Shown: in pieces, positions 7,666-16,926 of the stretch
How positions within the stretch are numbered: position 1 is the stretch's first letter
Layout of the letters: each line of letters begins with the position of its first letter
DNA from: Anaerocolumna aminovalerica
GTDB taxonomy: Bacteria; Bacillota; Clostridia; Lachnospirales; Lachnospiraceae
DNA length: 41,633 nucleotides
Assembly (NCBI RefSeq): GCF_900115365.1
Contig: NZ_FOWD01000035.1
Coordinates: forward strand, 1-41,633
Direction of reading: 5' to 3'
Made by a program: the position numbers and the translations under genes
The notes under the pieces: generated by a model
Told to the model about the DNA's origin: nothing
Seen by the model: only the letters and a program-made list of their open reading frames with translations
The model's database searches: none

Positions 7666-10600
7666 ATGCATTGTAAAAAAACGAATCCAAAATGGATGAA
7701 ATGCGGATCGCGCCTGATCGCCTCCCTGCTGGTGGCTGCAATGGCATTCTCCCTGGTTGGAGTACAGAAGACCTTGGCCAATGGTTCGGAAAGTGAAATT
7801 GTGGCCGCTTCCCTTAGGGGAAGAGGGTTCATGGCTGCCGAGGATCTGGGACCCATGGCTTCAACTCCCAATGTACCTGCCGCCACCTTTAATACGTATG
7901 GAGGGCGCCTGTATGCCTATGCAGCTGCTGTTGGAGACGTATTCAGCGTGGTGGATGTAGAAACCAACCTTCGGGTGGATTTGGAACAAATGCCTGGTAT
8001 TGGAACGGCCTATACCCATACCGCCGCAACCGATGGAAAAATCTATGTGGCAGGCGATAGGGGGATTTTGTATGTGTACGACCCAGCCACCCAGGATTCC
8101 CAAAAAATCGGTACAGTACTTGAGGGACACCAGGTATGGAGCGCCGCAGGTGACGAGACCGGCAATATCTACTTTGGCACCTATAAGCAGGGTGGCTCTC
8201 ATGTGGTGAAGTACAATGCCTCCACTGGCAAGTTGGAGGATTTGGGAATGGCCGATCCATCCGGAAGCAGCGACTATGTGCGCTCCATGGCCTATAAGGA
8301 CGGAAAGCTGTACTTAGGGCTGGGCCTGGCGGCTAAGGTACATGTAATGGATATAAGGAATCAAAACAAAATTACTGATATTACACCTGGTAATCTGCAT
8401 GAACGAATCAAAAAGGATCCAGGGGATGGGGTGGTACAATATGTTTACAGCATGGGCATCGCAGGCAACACCCTAATGGCCCATGTGGATAACGGCAAAA
8501 AAGATGCGTTACTGTTCTATCATCTGGATAAGCAGCAGTGGGACGATAAAGTGGTGCATATGGACGGCGTAAAAGATGAGGAAGGCTATGACTTTGGGGT
8601 ATGGAACTTTACCCACCTGCCCGTGCATGGGGATTACGCTTATCTGATTCATGACCGCCACCTGATGCAGATCAACCACAAAACACTGGATATTGTGGAG
8701 AAGATCACCAAGTATCCATCGGGGCTACGTGGTGGAACGGTAATGCTTAAGGATGGCAACCCAGTGGTGCTGACCCTTTCCCGTGGCGGTGAAATCGTGT
8801 ATATGGATGTGTCAGCAAAGACTACCACTCGTGAACAGGCATCTGTAATGGGTGCGCCCCTTGGGTTGCACAACCTGGCCGCGGGTAACAACGGTAAGCT
8901 ATATATGACCACCTACCCTGGCGGGCCTATCGGTGCGGAATATGACCCCAGGACTCAGGAAGCCCGTATGTACAACCAGGGTCAGGCGGAGGGCATCGTA
9001 GCAGGAGATGGTGATACCTTATACTTTGGTATTTATCCTGGTGCCGTCATTCAATCCATGAATACCAGTGAGCCGGGCAAGTTTAAAACACTGTTTGAGA
9101 TGAAAACAATCCAGGAGCAGGACCGCCCCTACATCATGCAGTATCAGGACGGTCTTCTGCTGATGGGAACCATTCCGGATTATGGAAAAACAGGTGGTGC
9201 CCTTGGAATCTACAATCCTTCCGACGGTACTCACAAGGTTTACCGTAATGTGGTGGAGAAGCAGAGTATTGTGGGTCTTGCTATGAAGGATGGAATAATT
9301 TATGGCTCAACATCTCAAAGGGGCGGTCTGAATGCTCCAATTGAATCCTTGCCCACAGAACCTCCCAAGGTGTTTGTGTGGGATGTGGCATCAGAAACAA
9401 AAACAGCTGAATTCAGCCTGGATATTCCGGGCCTCAACACCCCAATGATCAGCGGGCTGACCTTTGACAAGGGTGGTAACCTGTGGGGTGCGGCAGATGG
9501 AGTTTTGTTCACCCTTGATACCGAAACCAATAAAGTATCCAAGTATAAGAACATCTACCCTGAAATCTCGGGACGGGGCATGTGGCGGCCTGTACACATT
9601 AAGTTTGGTGAGGACGGCTTGTTATATACCGATCTGGCTGGCAAACTGACCGTAGTGGATCCTGTCAGCGAAAACTGGGATCATGTTACGGTGCCAGCCG
9701 ACGGCAAAGAGGTGGATTTCATCGAGCTGGCCTATGACAAGCAGGGCAGACAGAATGTGTATTTTCTGGATAACGGTGCTACAACGCTGAAGGTGGTACG
9801 GGTGATTGAGGGCGGATGGGTACAGCAGCCTCCCAAAACCGTAGAGATTCCTGTGGAGGTCAAAAACGGCGGTTTTGAGGAGTTCGAGATGTCTATCTCC
9901 AGTTGGTCGGGCAGTGGCGTAAGTCTTTCAGAGGCACAAAAATACGATGGCAGGCACTCCATGCTGGTTGTCAGCGGTTCTGCCATATCCGGAGACATTG
10001 CTGACTTAGAACAGGGCAAAGCCTTTGAAACCAGTGCACAGGTATATGTAGTAAGCGGGCCGGCCATAATGACGGTGCAGTTCTTAGATGTTTCAGGTCA
10101 GTTACTTGAAGAGCAAAGTGCATATACAGTCAGCACAGGTGTATGGGAAAAGGTAACAGTTAGTGGAACAACACCAGATAATGCCGTAAAGGCACGTATA
10201 CTGGTACAGAGTAATGATAGTGCTTATTTTGATGCATTTGAGATGGTTAGTACCACGGTTGTGCCAAATCTGGAGTTGCTGCCTAATGGTGATTTCAGTA
10301 ATGGTTTGAACAATTGGACCAAAAAGAACCAAGCAAATCCCACGTTAGCTGACGTTGTTGTGGATAAGGCTCCCGGCCCTGACGGAGAAATGGGTGCAGG
10401 GGGTGATAGTGCTAAATTTACCGACAAATCGTCGGCTGCCGGTGTTTTTCTAGTAAGCGACAAAATGGATGTTACTGTAGGAATCTCCTATGATTTCCAG
10501 TTTAATCTGTTTATGAACAGCGGAACGGTAAATGGGACGGATGCCTCTGGCAATACAACTGGTCAGCCCAACCGATGTTCGGTATATGTAAGGTATTATG

Positions 10601-13071
10601 ACCAAAATGGGACAATGCTCACTTCTGAACTTAGTAGTGGGAAATCATACACCACAGGGCAAGGTATATGGCAGCAGCTTTCGGAGCGCAGTACAGCACC
10701 GGCTGGTGCAGTGAGTGCCGAGGTATGGATTGGTATATCCCCATTCTACATGGCCGACAGCGTTTACTTTTCCAATCTTTCCTTCAAAGCCGCAACGACA
10801 GGCGAGGATGTGCCGGTATCCCTGAGCATTCCTAATGCATCCCTTGAGGACAATGTTAGCCTGATACCGGGCTGGACATCTTGGGGTGAACCTTGGAGTA
10901 CCTGTTCTTATCAAATCACCCGAGAGCAGAAGTATGAAGGAGAATACAGTCTGAAGCTTGTGGACAATTCACAAGACGAAAACATCTTCCTGCGTTCTGA
11001 CTTTATTACGTTAATGCCGGGCATAAAATCCTATATGGCCAGCGTAGGCATGCTGCTCCCTGATGGGAAGGCCACATTGATGATGCGCTATTATGATGGT
11101 AATGGCAAGCAGGTGGGACAGGATCAGGATGGTGTTAATATCATCCATGTTACGGTCACAAGCAGTGAATGGCAGGAGGTGAAGGCCACTGTACCGGTAC
11201 CGGAGGGTGCGGTTAGCGCACAGATCTGGCTGGGCATGAGTAAATTCTTTACATCAAGTGGGGTGTATTATGATGATGTTAAGCTGGCCGGCTTGGTGGA
11301 AAAATATGCCCTGACTGTAAGGGGTGGCAGCGGAAGCGGTGAGTATAAGCAGGGAGAAGCGGTAACGATTATCGCTGATCCAGCCCCAGCCGGCATGTTG
11401 TTTGACCGTTGGATCATAGTATCTGGTAGCGGGCAGCTGGAAAACGCCACTAACCCCAAAACCACCTTTGTTATTGGCGATAAATCTACTCTGATTAAGG
11501 CTACATATGCCCTTATCACGGATCCGGGCAATCCCGGCGGTGAGGGAGGCGGTACAGGCAGCAACGGGGGCTACACGCCTTCTGACCCAAAGGCTTCCAT
11601 CGATAAAAAGCCGGATCAACCCACCATAGCGTCCAAAAACTTAACTGTTAAAGTGAATAAAGACGGCATGGCATCCGTCACCATTACCGAAGGGCAGGTA
11701 AAGGAACTGATCCACACAGCAATAAAAGACGCCAAAAGAAGTGGAAAAACAGCAGATGGCATCGGCATTGCATTTCATATCAGGTTCGGAACAGATGGAA
11801 AAAGTGCCAGCCTGAAGCTGGATGAAAAAGCGCTTCTCCTTCTAGAAAGCAACGGTGTGGTGCGCTTTGACATAAATACACCACTGGTAAACTTCTCCTT
11901 TGATGGTGCAGCTATTAAGCAGATAAACGGGCAAACGTCGGGAGTGGTTACCATTGGCCTGTCACCGGTGGGTAAGCTCTCTAAAGAAGCAAAAGCACTG
12001 ATTGGCAAACGGCCTGTTTACGACCTGACCGTAAGCTATCAGAAAGATGGCAAGACCAGGTATATCAAAAACTTCGGAAAGGGCATGGTTACGTTGGGCA
12101 TGGCTTACAAAGCAACTTCCAAAGGAAAGACTGGTAACCTGTTCGGTGTTTTTGTAGACCAAAATGGAAAACCACAACTGCTAACCAGATCCAGCTATAC
12201 AAATGGCATGCTTATTTTCAGCAGAAACAGCCTTTCCGTTTACGGTGTGGGCTATAAGACACCTGCTCCGGCTTTCACCGATACCAAAACCCATTGGGCA
12301 AAGGATCATATTGATTTTGTAGCCGGCAGAGGGCTTATCAGCGGTACAAGTAAAACCACCTTTGATCCCAATACCGCCATTACCCGTGGAACATTCCTAA
12401 TGGCACTAGGCAAGCTTTCCGGTGTTGACGTAAGCAACTATAAAATTAGCAGCTTCACCGACGTAAAGAACAGTGACCCCGCCATGCCTTACATTGAATG
12501 GGCTGTCAAAAACAAGATCCTGGAGGGTATTAGCAACAGCAAGTTTGGACCTGATCAGTTGATTACCCGGGAGGAGATGGCCGTAATAATGGCAGGTTAT
12601 GCCAAAGCTGCCGAATATAAGCTGCCAGTTTCTATTGCTCCAGTCACATTCTCGGATAATACGAAAATTGCAGCTAACGCAAAGGATGGGGTGAGATCCA
12701 TCCAGCAGGCTGGGATCATGCAGGACAAAGGCAGCAACATTTTTGACCCACAGAGCAGCGTCACCAGAGCCGAGGCCAGTGCTATCTTACGACGCTTCGT
12801 GGAACTTGTTATAGACGAAGGTACGGCACGGGGCTGGAGTCAGAATGATGCCGGGCTAAGATGCTATTTTGATTCCAATGGTGACATGAAAACCGGTTGG
12901 CACAATGAAAAGGGTGAAAAATACTACTTTGATGTGAACGGTGTTATGGCGGCTGGAAAATGGGTACAAATCAACAGTAAGTGGTATTACTTTTATGCTG
13001 ACGGAAAAATGGCAGCTGACACCACTGTTGAAGGCTATTCATTAAAAGAGGACGGCACAAGAAAAGAATGA
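7666..13071 (+). CDS. Giant secreted surface protein: beta-propeller, CBM-like modules, SLH and cell-wall-binding repeats
   Basis: 1801 residues. A signal peptide (1-38, basic start, hydrophobic core, cleavage near KTLA) is followed by a roughly 680-residue region of repeated strands such as GKIYVAGDRGILYVYDP and GNIYFGTY, read as beta-propeller. Three carbohydrate-binding-like jelly-roll modules follow (about 734-862, 868-1040, 1054-1207; each opens with N-G-x-F/N-x-S-x-E and ends with a Y-F/D-D-V-type strand). Next come an InlB-like repeat (1214-1281), a Gly-rich linker, an undefined domain (1315-1530), three SLH domains (1537-1585, 1597-1647, 1662-1712) and choline-binding-type repeats (1723-1801, YYFDVNGVMAAGKW and WYYFYADGKMA). 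SLH domains bind pyruvylated wall polymers. The substrate is unknown; polysaccharide binding is inferred. SD GAAAGGAAG precedes ATG 7666. G+C is clearly higher than in neighbours. Confidence 0.9.
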   Translation: MHCKKTNPKWMKCGSRLIASLLVAAMAFSLVGVQKTLANGSESEIVAASLRGRGFMAAEDLGPMASTPNVPAATFNTYGGRLYAYAAAVGDVFSVVDVETNLRVDLEQMPGIGTAYTHTAATDGKIYVAGDRGILYVYDPATQDSQKIGTVLEGHQVWSAAGDETGNIYFGTYKQGGSHVVKYNASTGKLEDLGMADPSGSSDYVRSMAYKDGKLYLGLGLAAKVHVMDIRNQNKITDITPGNLHERIKKDPGDGVVQYVYSMGIAGNTLMAHVDNGKKDALLFYHLDKQQWDDKVVHMDGVKDEEGYDFGVWNFTHLPVHGDYAYLIHDRHLMQINHKTLDIVEKITKYPSGLRGGTVMLKDGNPVVLTLSRGGEIVYMDVSAKTTTREQASVMGAPLGLHNLAAGNNGKLYMTTYPGGPIGAEYDPRTQEARMYNQGQAEGIVAGDGDTLYFGIYPGAVIQSMNTSEPGKFKTLFEMKTIQEQDRPYIMQYQDGLLLMGTIPDYGKTGGALGIYNPSDGTHKVYRNVVEKQSIVGLAMKDGIIYGSTSQRGGLNAPIESLPTEPPKVFVWDVASETKTAEFSLDIPGLNTPMISGLTFDKGGNLWGAADGVLFTLDTETNKVSKYKNIYPEISGRGMWRPVHIKFGEDGLLYTDLAGKLTVVDPVSENWDHVTVPADGKEVDFIELAYDKQGRQNVYFLDNGATTLKVVRVIEGGWVQQPPKTVEIPVEVKNGGFEEFEMSISSWSGSGVSLSEAQKYDGRHSMLVVSGSAISGDIADLEQGKAFETSAQVYVVSGPAIMTVQFLDVSGQLLEEQSAYTVSTGVWEKVTVSGTTPDNAVKARILVQSNDSAYFDAFEMVSTTVVPNLELLPNGDFSNGLNNWTKKNQANPTLADVVVDKAPGPDGEMGAGGDSAKFTDKSSAAGVFLVSDKMDVTVGISYDFQFNLFMNSGTVNGTDASGNTTGQPNRCSVYVRYYDQNGTMLTSELSSGKSYTTGQGIWQQLSERSTAPAGAVSAEVWIGISPFYMADSVYFSNLSFKAATTGEDVPVSLSIPNASLEDNVSLIPGWTSWGEPWSTCSYQITREQKYEGEYSLKLVDNSQDENIFLRSDFITLMPGIKSYMASVGMLLPDGKATLMMRYYDGNGKQVGQDQDGVNIIHVTVTSSEWQEVKATVPVPEGAVSAQIWLGMSKFFTSSGVYYDDVKLAGLVEKYALTVRGGSGSGEYKQGEAVTIIADPAPAGMLFDRWIIVSGSGQLENATNPKTTFVIGDKSTLIKATYALITDPGNPGGEGGGTGSNGGYTPSDPKASIDKKPDQPTIASKNLTVKVNKDGMASVTITEGQVKELIHTAIKDAKRSGKTADGIGIAFHIRFGTDGKSASLKLDEKALLLLESNGVVRFDINTPLVNFSFDGAAIKQINGQTSGVVTIGLSPVGKLSKEAKALIGKRPVYDLTVSYQKDGKTRYIKNFGKGMVTLGMAYKATSKGKTGNLFGVFVDQNGKPQLLTRSSYTNGMLIFSRNSLSVYGVGYKTPAPAFTDTKTHWAKDHIDFVAGRGLISGTSKTTFDPNTAITRGTFLMALGKLSGVDVSNYKISSFTDVKNSDPAMPYIEWAVKNKILEGISNSKFGPDQLITREEMAVIMAGYAKAAEYKLPVSIAPVTFSDNTKIAANAKDGVRSIQQAGIMQDKGSNIFDPQSSVTRAEASAILRRFVELVIDEGTARGWSQNDAGLRCYFDSNGDMKTGWHNEKGEKYYFDVNGVMAAGKWVQINSKWYYFYADGKMAADTTVEGYSLKEDGTRKE

Positions 13072-13110
13072 CCTTGTATTCAAATAAAAAGTAAAATCTA
13101 AAGAACTATG

Positions 13111-13145
13111 AAAGCGGACGGTTTATACTGTCCGCTTTTTTTAGA
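13111..13145 (+). terminator. Intrinsic terminator after the surface protein gene
   Basis: AAAGCGGAC (13111-13119) pairs with GTCCGCTTT (13130-13138), followed by a continuous T-run. It lies 40 nt past the stop codon. A textbook rho-independent terminator. Confidence 0.9.
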
Positions 13146-13222
13146 CGATTCAAATACTATAATTTTAAATAAGCTGGTGAAGCATATTCATAAGTTTGTC
13201 TTAACCTGCCTGTAAAAACCAC

Positions 13223-13251
13223 TTGACAGAAAATTAATTATTGCATATTAT
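13223..13251 (+). promoter_or_regulatory. Vegetative promoter of the valS T-box transcript
   Basis: TTGACA (13223-13228), a 17-nt spacer and TATTAT (13246-13251) give a near-consensus sigma-A promoter. Transcription would start near 13258, about 45-60 nt before the recognisable T-box stem I. Confidence 0.85.
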
Positions 13252-13299
13252 AATAAGTAATGAGCCAAATTATAATATAAACATATTATTAAATGTATT

Positions 13300-13619
13300 G
13301 ATGGAGAGGATTAGATAAGTATTTCTTAGCAGAGAGGATAACTCCCAGGCTGAAAAGTTATCTTAATGAGAACTTATTGAAGGTAGCTCCTGAACAGTAT
13401 TTCTGAACAAAAACCATGTACAGTTTAGTAGGAAATAACGGTAAGCCCCGTTACAGGCTAAGAGGTTTGGTATAGACCAGACTTCAAGAGAGGTGATAAA
13501 AATTGTAACTTATTAAGAAAAAAGTATTTTCCTAATGCTTTTTTATATAAGCTATAAATTATCACGAATAAAGGTGGTACCACGGTCCTTCGTCCTTTAA
13601 AGACGAGGGCTTTTTTTGT
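13300..13619 (+). promoter_or_regulatory. T-box leader (valine-type) controlling valS
   Basis: The T-box sequence AAGGTGGTACCACGG (13571-13585) is a close variant of the family consensus. Its TGGT would pair with the 3' end of uncharged tRNA. It is followed by a terminator, CCTTCGTC/GACGAGGG plus a T-run (about 13588-13617), which the antiterminator would replace. Stem I features are visible at 13320-13400 (AGAGAGGATAACTCCC, GGCTGAAAAG, GAAGGTAGCTCCTGAAC). In the last of these, GTA at 13383-13385 is the likely valine specifier codon, consistent with valS downstream. T-boxes sense tRNA aminoacylation; specifier assignment is inferred from context, and stem pairing was only partly traced. Confidence 0.88.
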
Positions 13620-13636
13620 GTCAAAATAAGAATTAT

Positions 13637-13665
13637 GGTGCTAAAGCACCGGAATCGAGGTTATT
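13637..13665 (+). promoter_or_regulatory. Start-codon leader hairpin motif, copy A (valS)
   Basis: GGTGC-TAAA-GCACC (13637-13650) forms a 5-bp hairpin with a tetraloop, followed by the 15-nt tract GGAATCGAGGTTATT and the valS ATG. The SD is the GAGG of the tract. The same hairpin-plus-tract, at identical distance from the start codon, precedes spoVAD and rarA in this window. The third base pair is T-A here and C-G in the other two, a compensatory change supporting RNA pairing. Confidence 0.65.
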
Positions 13666-16329
13666 ATGAAAAAAGAATTGGCTAAGACCTATGATCCTAA
13701 GGACATAGAAGACAGATTGTATAAAAAATGGCTGGATAAAAAGTATTTTCATGCCAAGGTGGATAAGACCAAAAAACCATTTACCATTGTGATTCCGCCG
13801 CCAAATATTACAGGACAATTACACATGGGACACGCATTGGATAACGCCATGCAGGATATTATTATTCGTTTTAAGAGAATGCAGGGATATAATGCGCTAT
13901 GGCAGCCGGGTACGGACCATGCCAGTATTGCTACGGAAGTTAAGATTATTGAACAACTGAAAAAAGAAGGTATTGATAAGGAAGACTTGGGAAGAGAAGG
14001 ATTTCTTAAGAGAGCATGGCAATGGAAGGATGAATACGGCGGAAGGATTATCGGTCAGTTAAAGAAGCTGGGCTCCTCCTGTGATTGGGACAGAGAAAGA
14101 TTTACCATGGATGAAGGCTGTTCCAGGGCGGTTCAGGAAGTATTTATCCGTCTTTATGAAAAAGGCTATATTTATAAAGGTTCCAGAATCATAAACTGGT
14201 GTCCGGTTTGCCAGACAAGTATATCCGATGCGGAAGTAGAACATGAAGAACAGTCAGGACATTTCTGGCATATTAAATATCCGGTTGTGGGATCGGGGGA
14301 TTTTGTAGAAATCGCTACTACAAGACCGGAAACCATGCTTGGTGATACAGCGGTAGCCGTTCATCCGGAGGATGACAGATACAAACACTTAATAGGCAAG
14401 AAAGTATTACTTCCAATTGTAAATAAAGAAATACCGGTTGTTGGGGATGCCTATGTTGACAAAGAATTTGGTACCGGTGTGGTTAAGATAACACCTGCCC
14501 ATGACCCAAATGACTTTGAAGTTGGTAAGAGACATAACCTGCCTGAAATCAATATTATGAACGATGATGCTACCATTAACACCAATGGAGGAAAATTCCA
14601 GGGACTTGACCGTTATGAGGCTAGAAAGAGAATCGTTAAAGAATTAGATGAATTAGGATTGCTGGTAAAGATTGAGGACCATGTTCATAATGTAGGTACT
14701 CATGACAGATGTAATACAACAGTAGAGCCGTTAATCAAACAGCAATGGTTCGTTAAGATGGATGAGTTGATCAAACCTGCTGTTGAGGCGGTTAAGACCG
14801 GAGAAATTCAATTTGTACCGGAACGTTTTGATAAAATCTATTTTAACTGGACCGATAATATCAGAGACTGGTGTATATCCAGACAATTATGGTGGGGACA
14901 TAGAATTCCTGCTTATTACTGTGATAAATGCGGAGAAGTGGTAGTTTCCAAAGATGCTCCTGAAGTATGTCCAAAATGCGGTCACACTCATTTAACACAA
15001 GATGAAGATACGCTGGATACCTGGTTTAGTTCCGCTTTATGGCCATTCTCAACTTTAGGTTGGCCGGAAGAAACAGAAGATTACAAGTACTTTTACCCAA
15101 CCAATGTATTAGTAACCGGTTATGATATTATCTTCTTCTGGGTTATCCGCATGGTATTCTCAGGATTTGAATATACCGGGAAAGCGCCTTTTAATAAAGT
15201 ATTAATCCATGGACTGGTAAGAGATGCTCAGGGACGTAAGATGAGCAAATCCCTTGGAAATGGCATTGATCCATTAGAAATCATTGATCAATACGGTGCA
15301 GATGCTTTAAGATTAACCTTGATAACCGGTAATGCTCCCGGCAATGATATGCGCTTCTATATGGAAAGAGTAGAAGCCAGCAGAAACTTTGCCAATAAAG
15401 TATGGAATGCCTCCAGATTCATTATGATGAATCTGGAGAAAGCTAGGACCAGTGATAATATTGATCCTAAGGCATTAACGGATGCTGATAAATGGATTCT
15501 TTCTAAGGCAAATTCTTTAGTGAGAGAAGTTACAGATAACATGGAAAACTTTGAACTGGGTGTTGCGGTTCAGAAAATTTATGATTTTATCTGGGAAGAA
15601 TTCTGCGACTGGTATATTGAGATGGTTAAACCAAGGCTTTATAGTGATACGGATGAAACAAAAGCAGGTGCTATATGGACTTTAAAACAGGTTCTCACTA
15701 CCTCTTTAAAATTATTACATCCATATATGCCATTTGTAACAGAAGAAATTTACTGTACCTTAAAAGAAATGGAAGATTCTAATCCAGATGATGGCTCCAT
15801 CATGATATCGGAATGGCCGGTATATGATAAAGAAATGAATTATTCAAAAGAAGAGGAAGCAGTTGAAACTATAAAAGCTGCAGTAAAAGGAATTCGTAAT
15901 GTTCGTACTGAAATGAATGTTCCACCAAGCAGAAAGGCTAATGTGTACGTTGTTTCAGAAAAGGATAACCTTCGCAGCATCTTTGAAGGCAGTAAAGTAT
16001 TCTTTGCAACCTTAGGATATGCGGCAGAAGTTTTCATCCAAAAGGATAAGGCTGGAATATCCGATGATGCAGTAACGGCAGTTATTCCGGAAGCTACTAT
16101 TTATATGCCATTTGCTGATTTGGTAGATACCGAAAAAGAAATCGAACGTCTGGAGAAAGAAAAAGCCAGATTAGAAGGGGAATTAAAGCGTGTTAATGGT
16201 ATGCTAAGCAATGAAAAATTCGTAAGCAAGGCTCCGGAAGCTAAAATAGCGGAAGAAAAGGAAAAATTAGAGAAGTATACTAACATGATGAACCAGGTAA
16301 CGGAAAGACTTGCCTATTTTAGGAAATAA
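13666..16329 (+). CDS. valS: Valine--tRNA ligase
   Basis: Class Ia aminoacyl-tRNA synthetase charging tRNA-Val. HIGH-type signature HMGH (53-56, in [17 protein letters not shown]) and KMSKS (525-529, [10 protein letters not shown]) are present. The editing (CP1) domain includes [18 protein letters not shown] and [19 protein letters not shown], which hydrolyses mis-charged threonine. A zinc-type pair CxxC (Cys419/422 and Cys435/438) sits in the catalytic insert. The C-terminal 65 residues form the valyl-tRNA synthetase coiled coil ([20 protein letters not shown]). At 887 residues it is full length. The specificity-defining NWC and [15 protein letters not shown] elements separate ValRS from IleRS and LeuRS. 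Regulated by the upstream T-box. Confidence 0.97.
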   Translation: MKKELAKTYDPKDIEDRLYKKWLDKKYFHAKVDKTKKPFTIVIPPPNITGQLHMGHALDNAMQDIIIRFKRMQGYNALWQPGTDHASIATEVKIIEQLKKEGIDKEDLGREGFLKRAWQWKDEYGGRIIGQLKKLGSSCDWDRERFTMDEGCSRAVQEVFIRLYEKGYIYKGSRIINWCPVCQTSISDAEVEHEEQSGHFWHIKYPVVGSGDFVEIATTRPETMLGDTAVAVHPEDDRYKHLIGKKVLLPIVNKEIPVVGDAYVDKEFGTGVVKITPAHDPNDFEVGKRHNLPEINIMNDDATINTNGGKFQGLDRYEARKRIVKELDELGLLVKIEDHVHNVGTHDRCNTTVEPLIKQQWFVKMDELIKPAVEAVKTGEIQFVPERFDKIYFNWTDNIRDWCISRQLWWGHRIPAYYCDKCGEVVVSKDAPEVCPKCGHTHLTQDEDTLDTWFSSALWPFSTLGWPEETEDYKYFYPTNVLVTGYDIIFFWVIRMVFSGFEYTGKAPFNKVLIHGLVRDAQGRKMSKSLGNGIDPLEIIDQYGADALRLTLITGNAPGNDMRFYMERVEASRNFANKVWNASRFIMMNLEKARTSDNIDPKALTDADKWILSKANSLVREVTDNMENFELGVAVQKIYDFIWEEFCDWYIEMVKPRLYSDTDETKAGAIWTLKQVLTTSLKLLHPYMPFVTEEIYCTLKEMEDSNPDDGSIMISEWPVYDKEMNYSKEEEAVETIKAAVKGIRNVRTEMNVPPSRKANVYVVSEKDNLRSIFEGSKVFFATLGYAAEVFIQKDKAGISDDAVTAVIPEATIYMPFADLVDTEKEIERLEKEKARLEGELKRVNGMLSNEKFVSKAPEAKIAEEKEKLEKYTNMMNQVTERLAYFRK

Positions 16330-16378
16330 ATCTGTCGAAGGGAATCGAACAGTTTTTCTTGCATAATAGGATGGTACT

Positions 16379-16421
16379 ATTATAATAGAGGTAGGAATAC
16401 TCTGCCTCTATTATAATTTTA
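16379..16421 (+). terminator. Intrinsic terminator after valS
   Basis: A 13-bp perfect stem ATTATAATAGAGG (16379-16391)/CCTCTATTATAAT (16405-16417) with a 13-nt loop runs into TTTT. It lies 50 nt past the valS stop. Confidence 0.85.
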
Positions 16422-16655
16422 TAAAAATAAACTGAATCTGGCAATATTGTCTTGATTTTTGACACTATTATAGTTATTATTAAATAAATAATGTTATTTA
16501 TATATATGGGTAAAACCATTATAAGATAGGACGAGCTTTCCTCGTTCATTATTTAAAAGGTTAGAAAATTAAGAAAGAAAGGAAATGCTATATACCACTT
16601 CTTTCATAGGTGGAAAGAAAATGTAGGTGTGTAGAAAGAGCAATGGGTGTAAAAA
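16422..16655. other. AT-rich upstream region of the 46-residue gene
   Basis: TTGACA at 16459-16464, followed 16 nt later by TAAATA, is a possible promoter for the downstream genes. Two weak hairpins, ACGAG/CTCGT (16532-16547) and CCAC/GTGG (about 16598-16615), lie in the presumed leader. No gene is visible. Confidence 0.3.
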
Positions 16656-16796
16656 ATGATTAATTTTGATGAAGAAATCGCTAAATTTCAACCAAGTCTG
16701 GAAGTGGAACAGGCAGAAGATGTAATCCAAAATAACGATTTAGCTGATATTACTGATTTAATAAAAAGTATGATTAAAGAACTAAAAGATAAATAA
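16656..16796 (+). CDS. Small conserved acidic protein, function unknown
   Basis: A 46-residue frame starting MINFDEEIAKFQPSLEVEQ and ending LIKSMIKELKDK. A stop codon at 16650 fixes the upstream limit, so ATG 16656 is the first possible start. The SD is weak (AGAAAG/GGGTG-like bases 10-20 nt upstream). The protein is acidic and predicted helical, with no Cys and no membrane segment. I recall short proteins with the same MxxFxEExxKFxPSLE opening in Lachnospiraceae, but I know no function. It sits 130 nt before the TPR protein gene, separated by a terminator-like hairpin. Confidence 0.6.
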   Translation: MINFDEEIAKFQPSLEVEQAEDVIQNNDLADITDLIKSMIKELKDK

Positions 16797-16839
16797 GCTA
16801 TGTAAGCTTAAAGATTTTGGCAACAAGAAAATGCCCTAG

Positions 16840-16868
16840 AAGAATTATAAGGCATAATTCTTGTTTTT
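16840..16868 (+). terminator. Terminator or attenuator between the small gene and the TPR gene
   Basis: AAGAATTAT (16840-16848) and ATAATTCTT (16854-16862) form a 9-bp stem with a 5-nt loop, followed by GTTTTT. CAAGAA at 16824-16829 can pair with the same right arm as an alternative fold. Confidence 0.6.
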
Positions 16869-16926
16869 ATATGGAGTCCTTAGAAATGAACTTTTACAAG
16901 AATAAACGGTTAGGTGGAGATAAAAA

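Noticed and set aside
9315-9597. Minus-strand frames within the surface-protein gene
   Set aside because: The higher G+C of this gene produces long antisense frames; none has an SD or domain, while the sense frame is continuous for 1801 codons.
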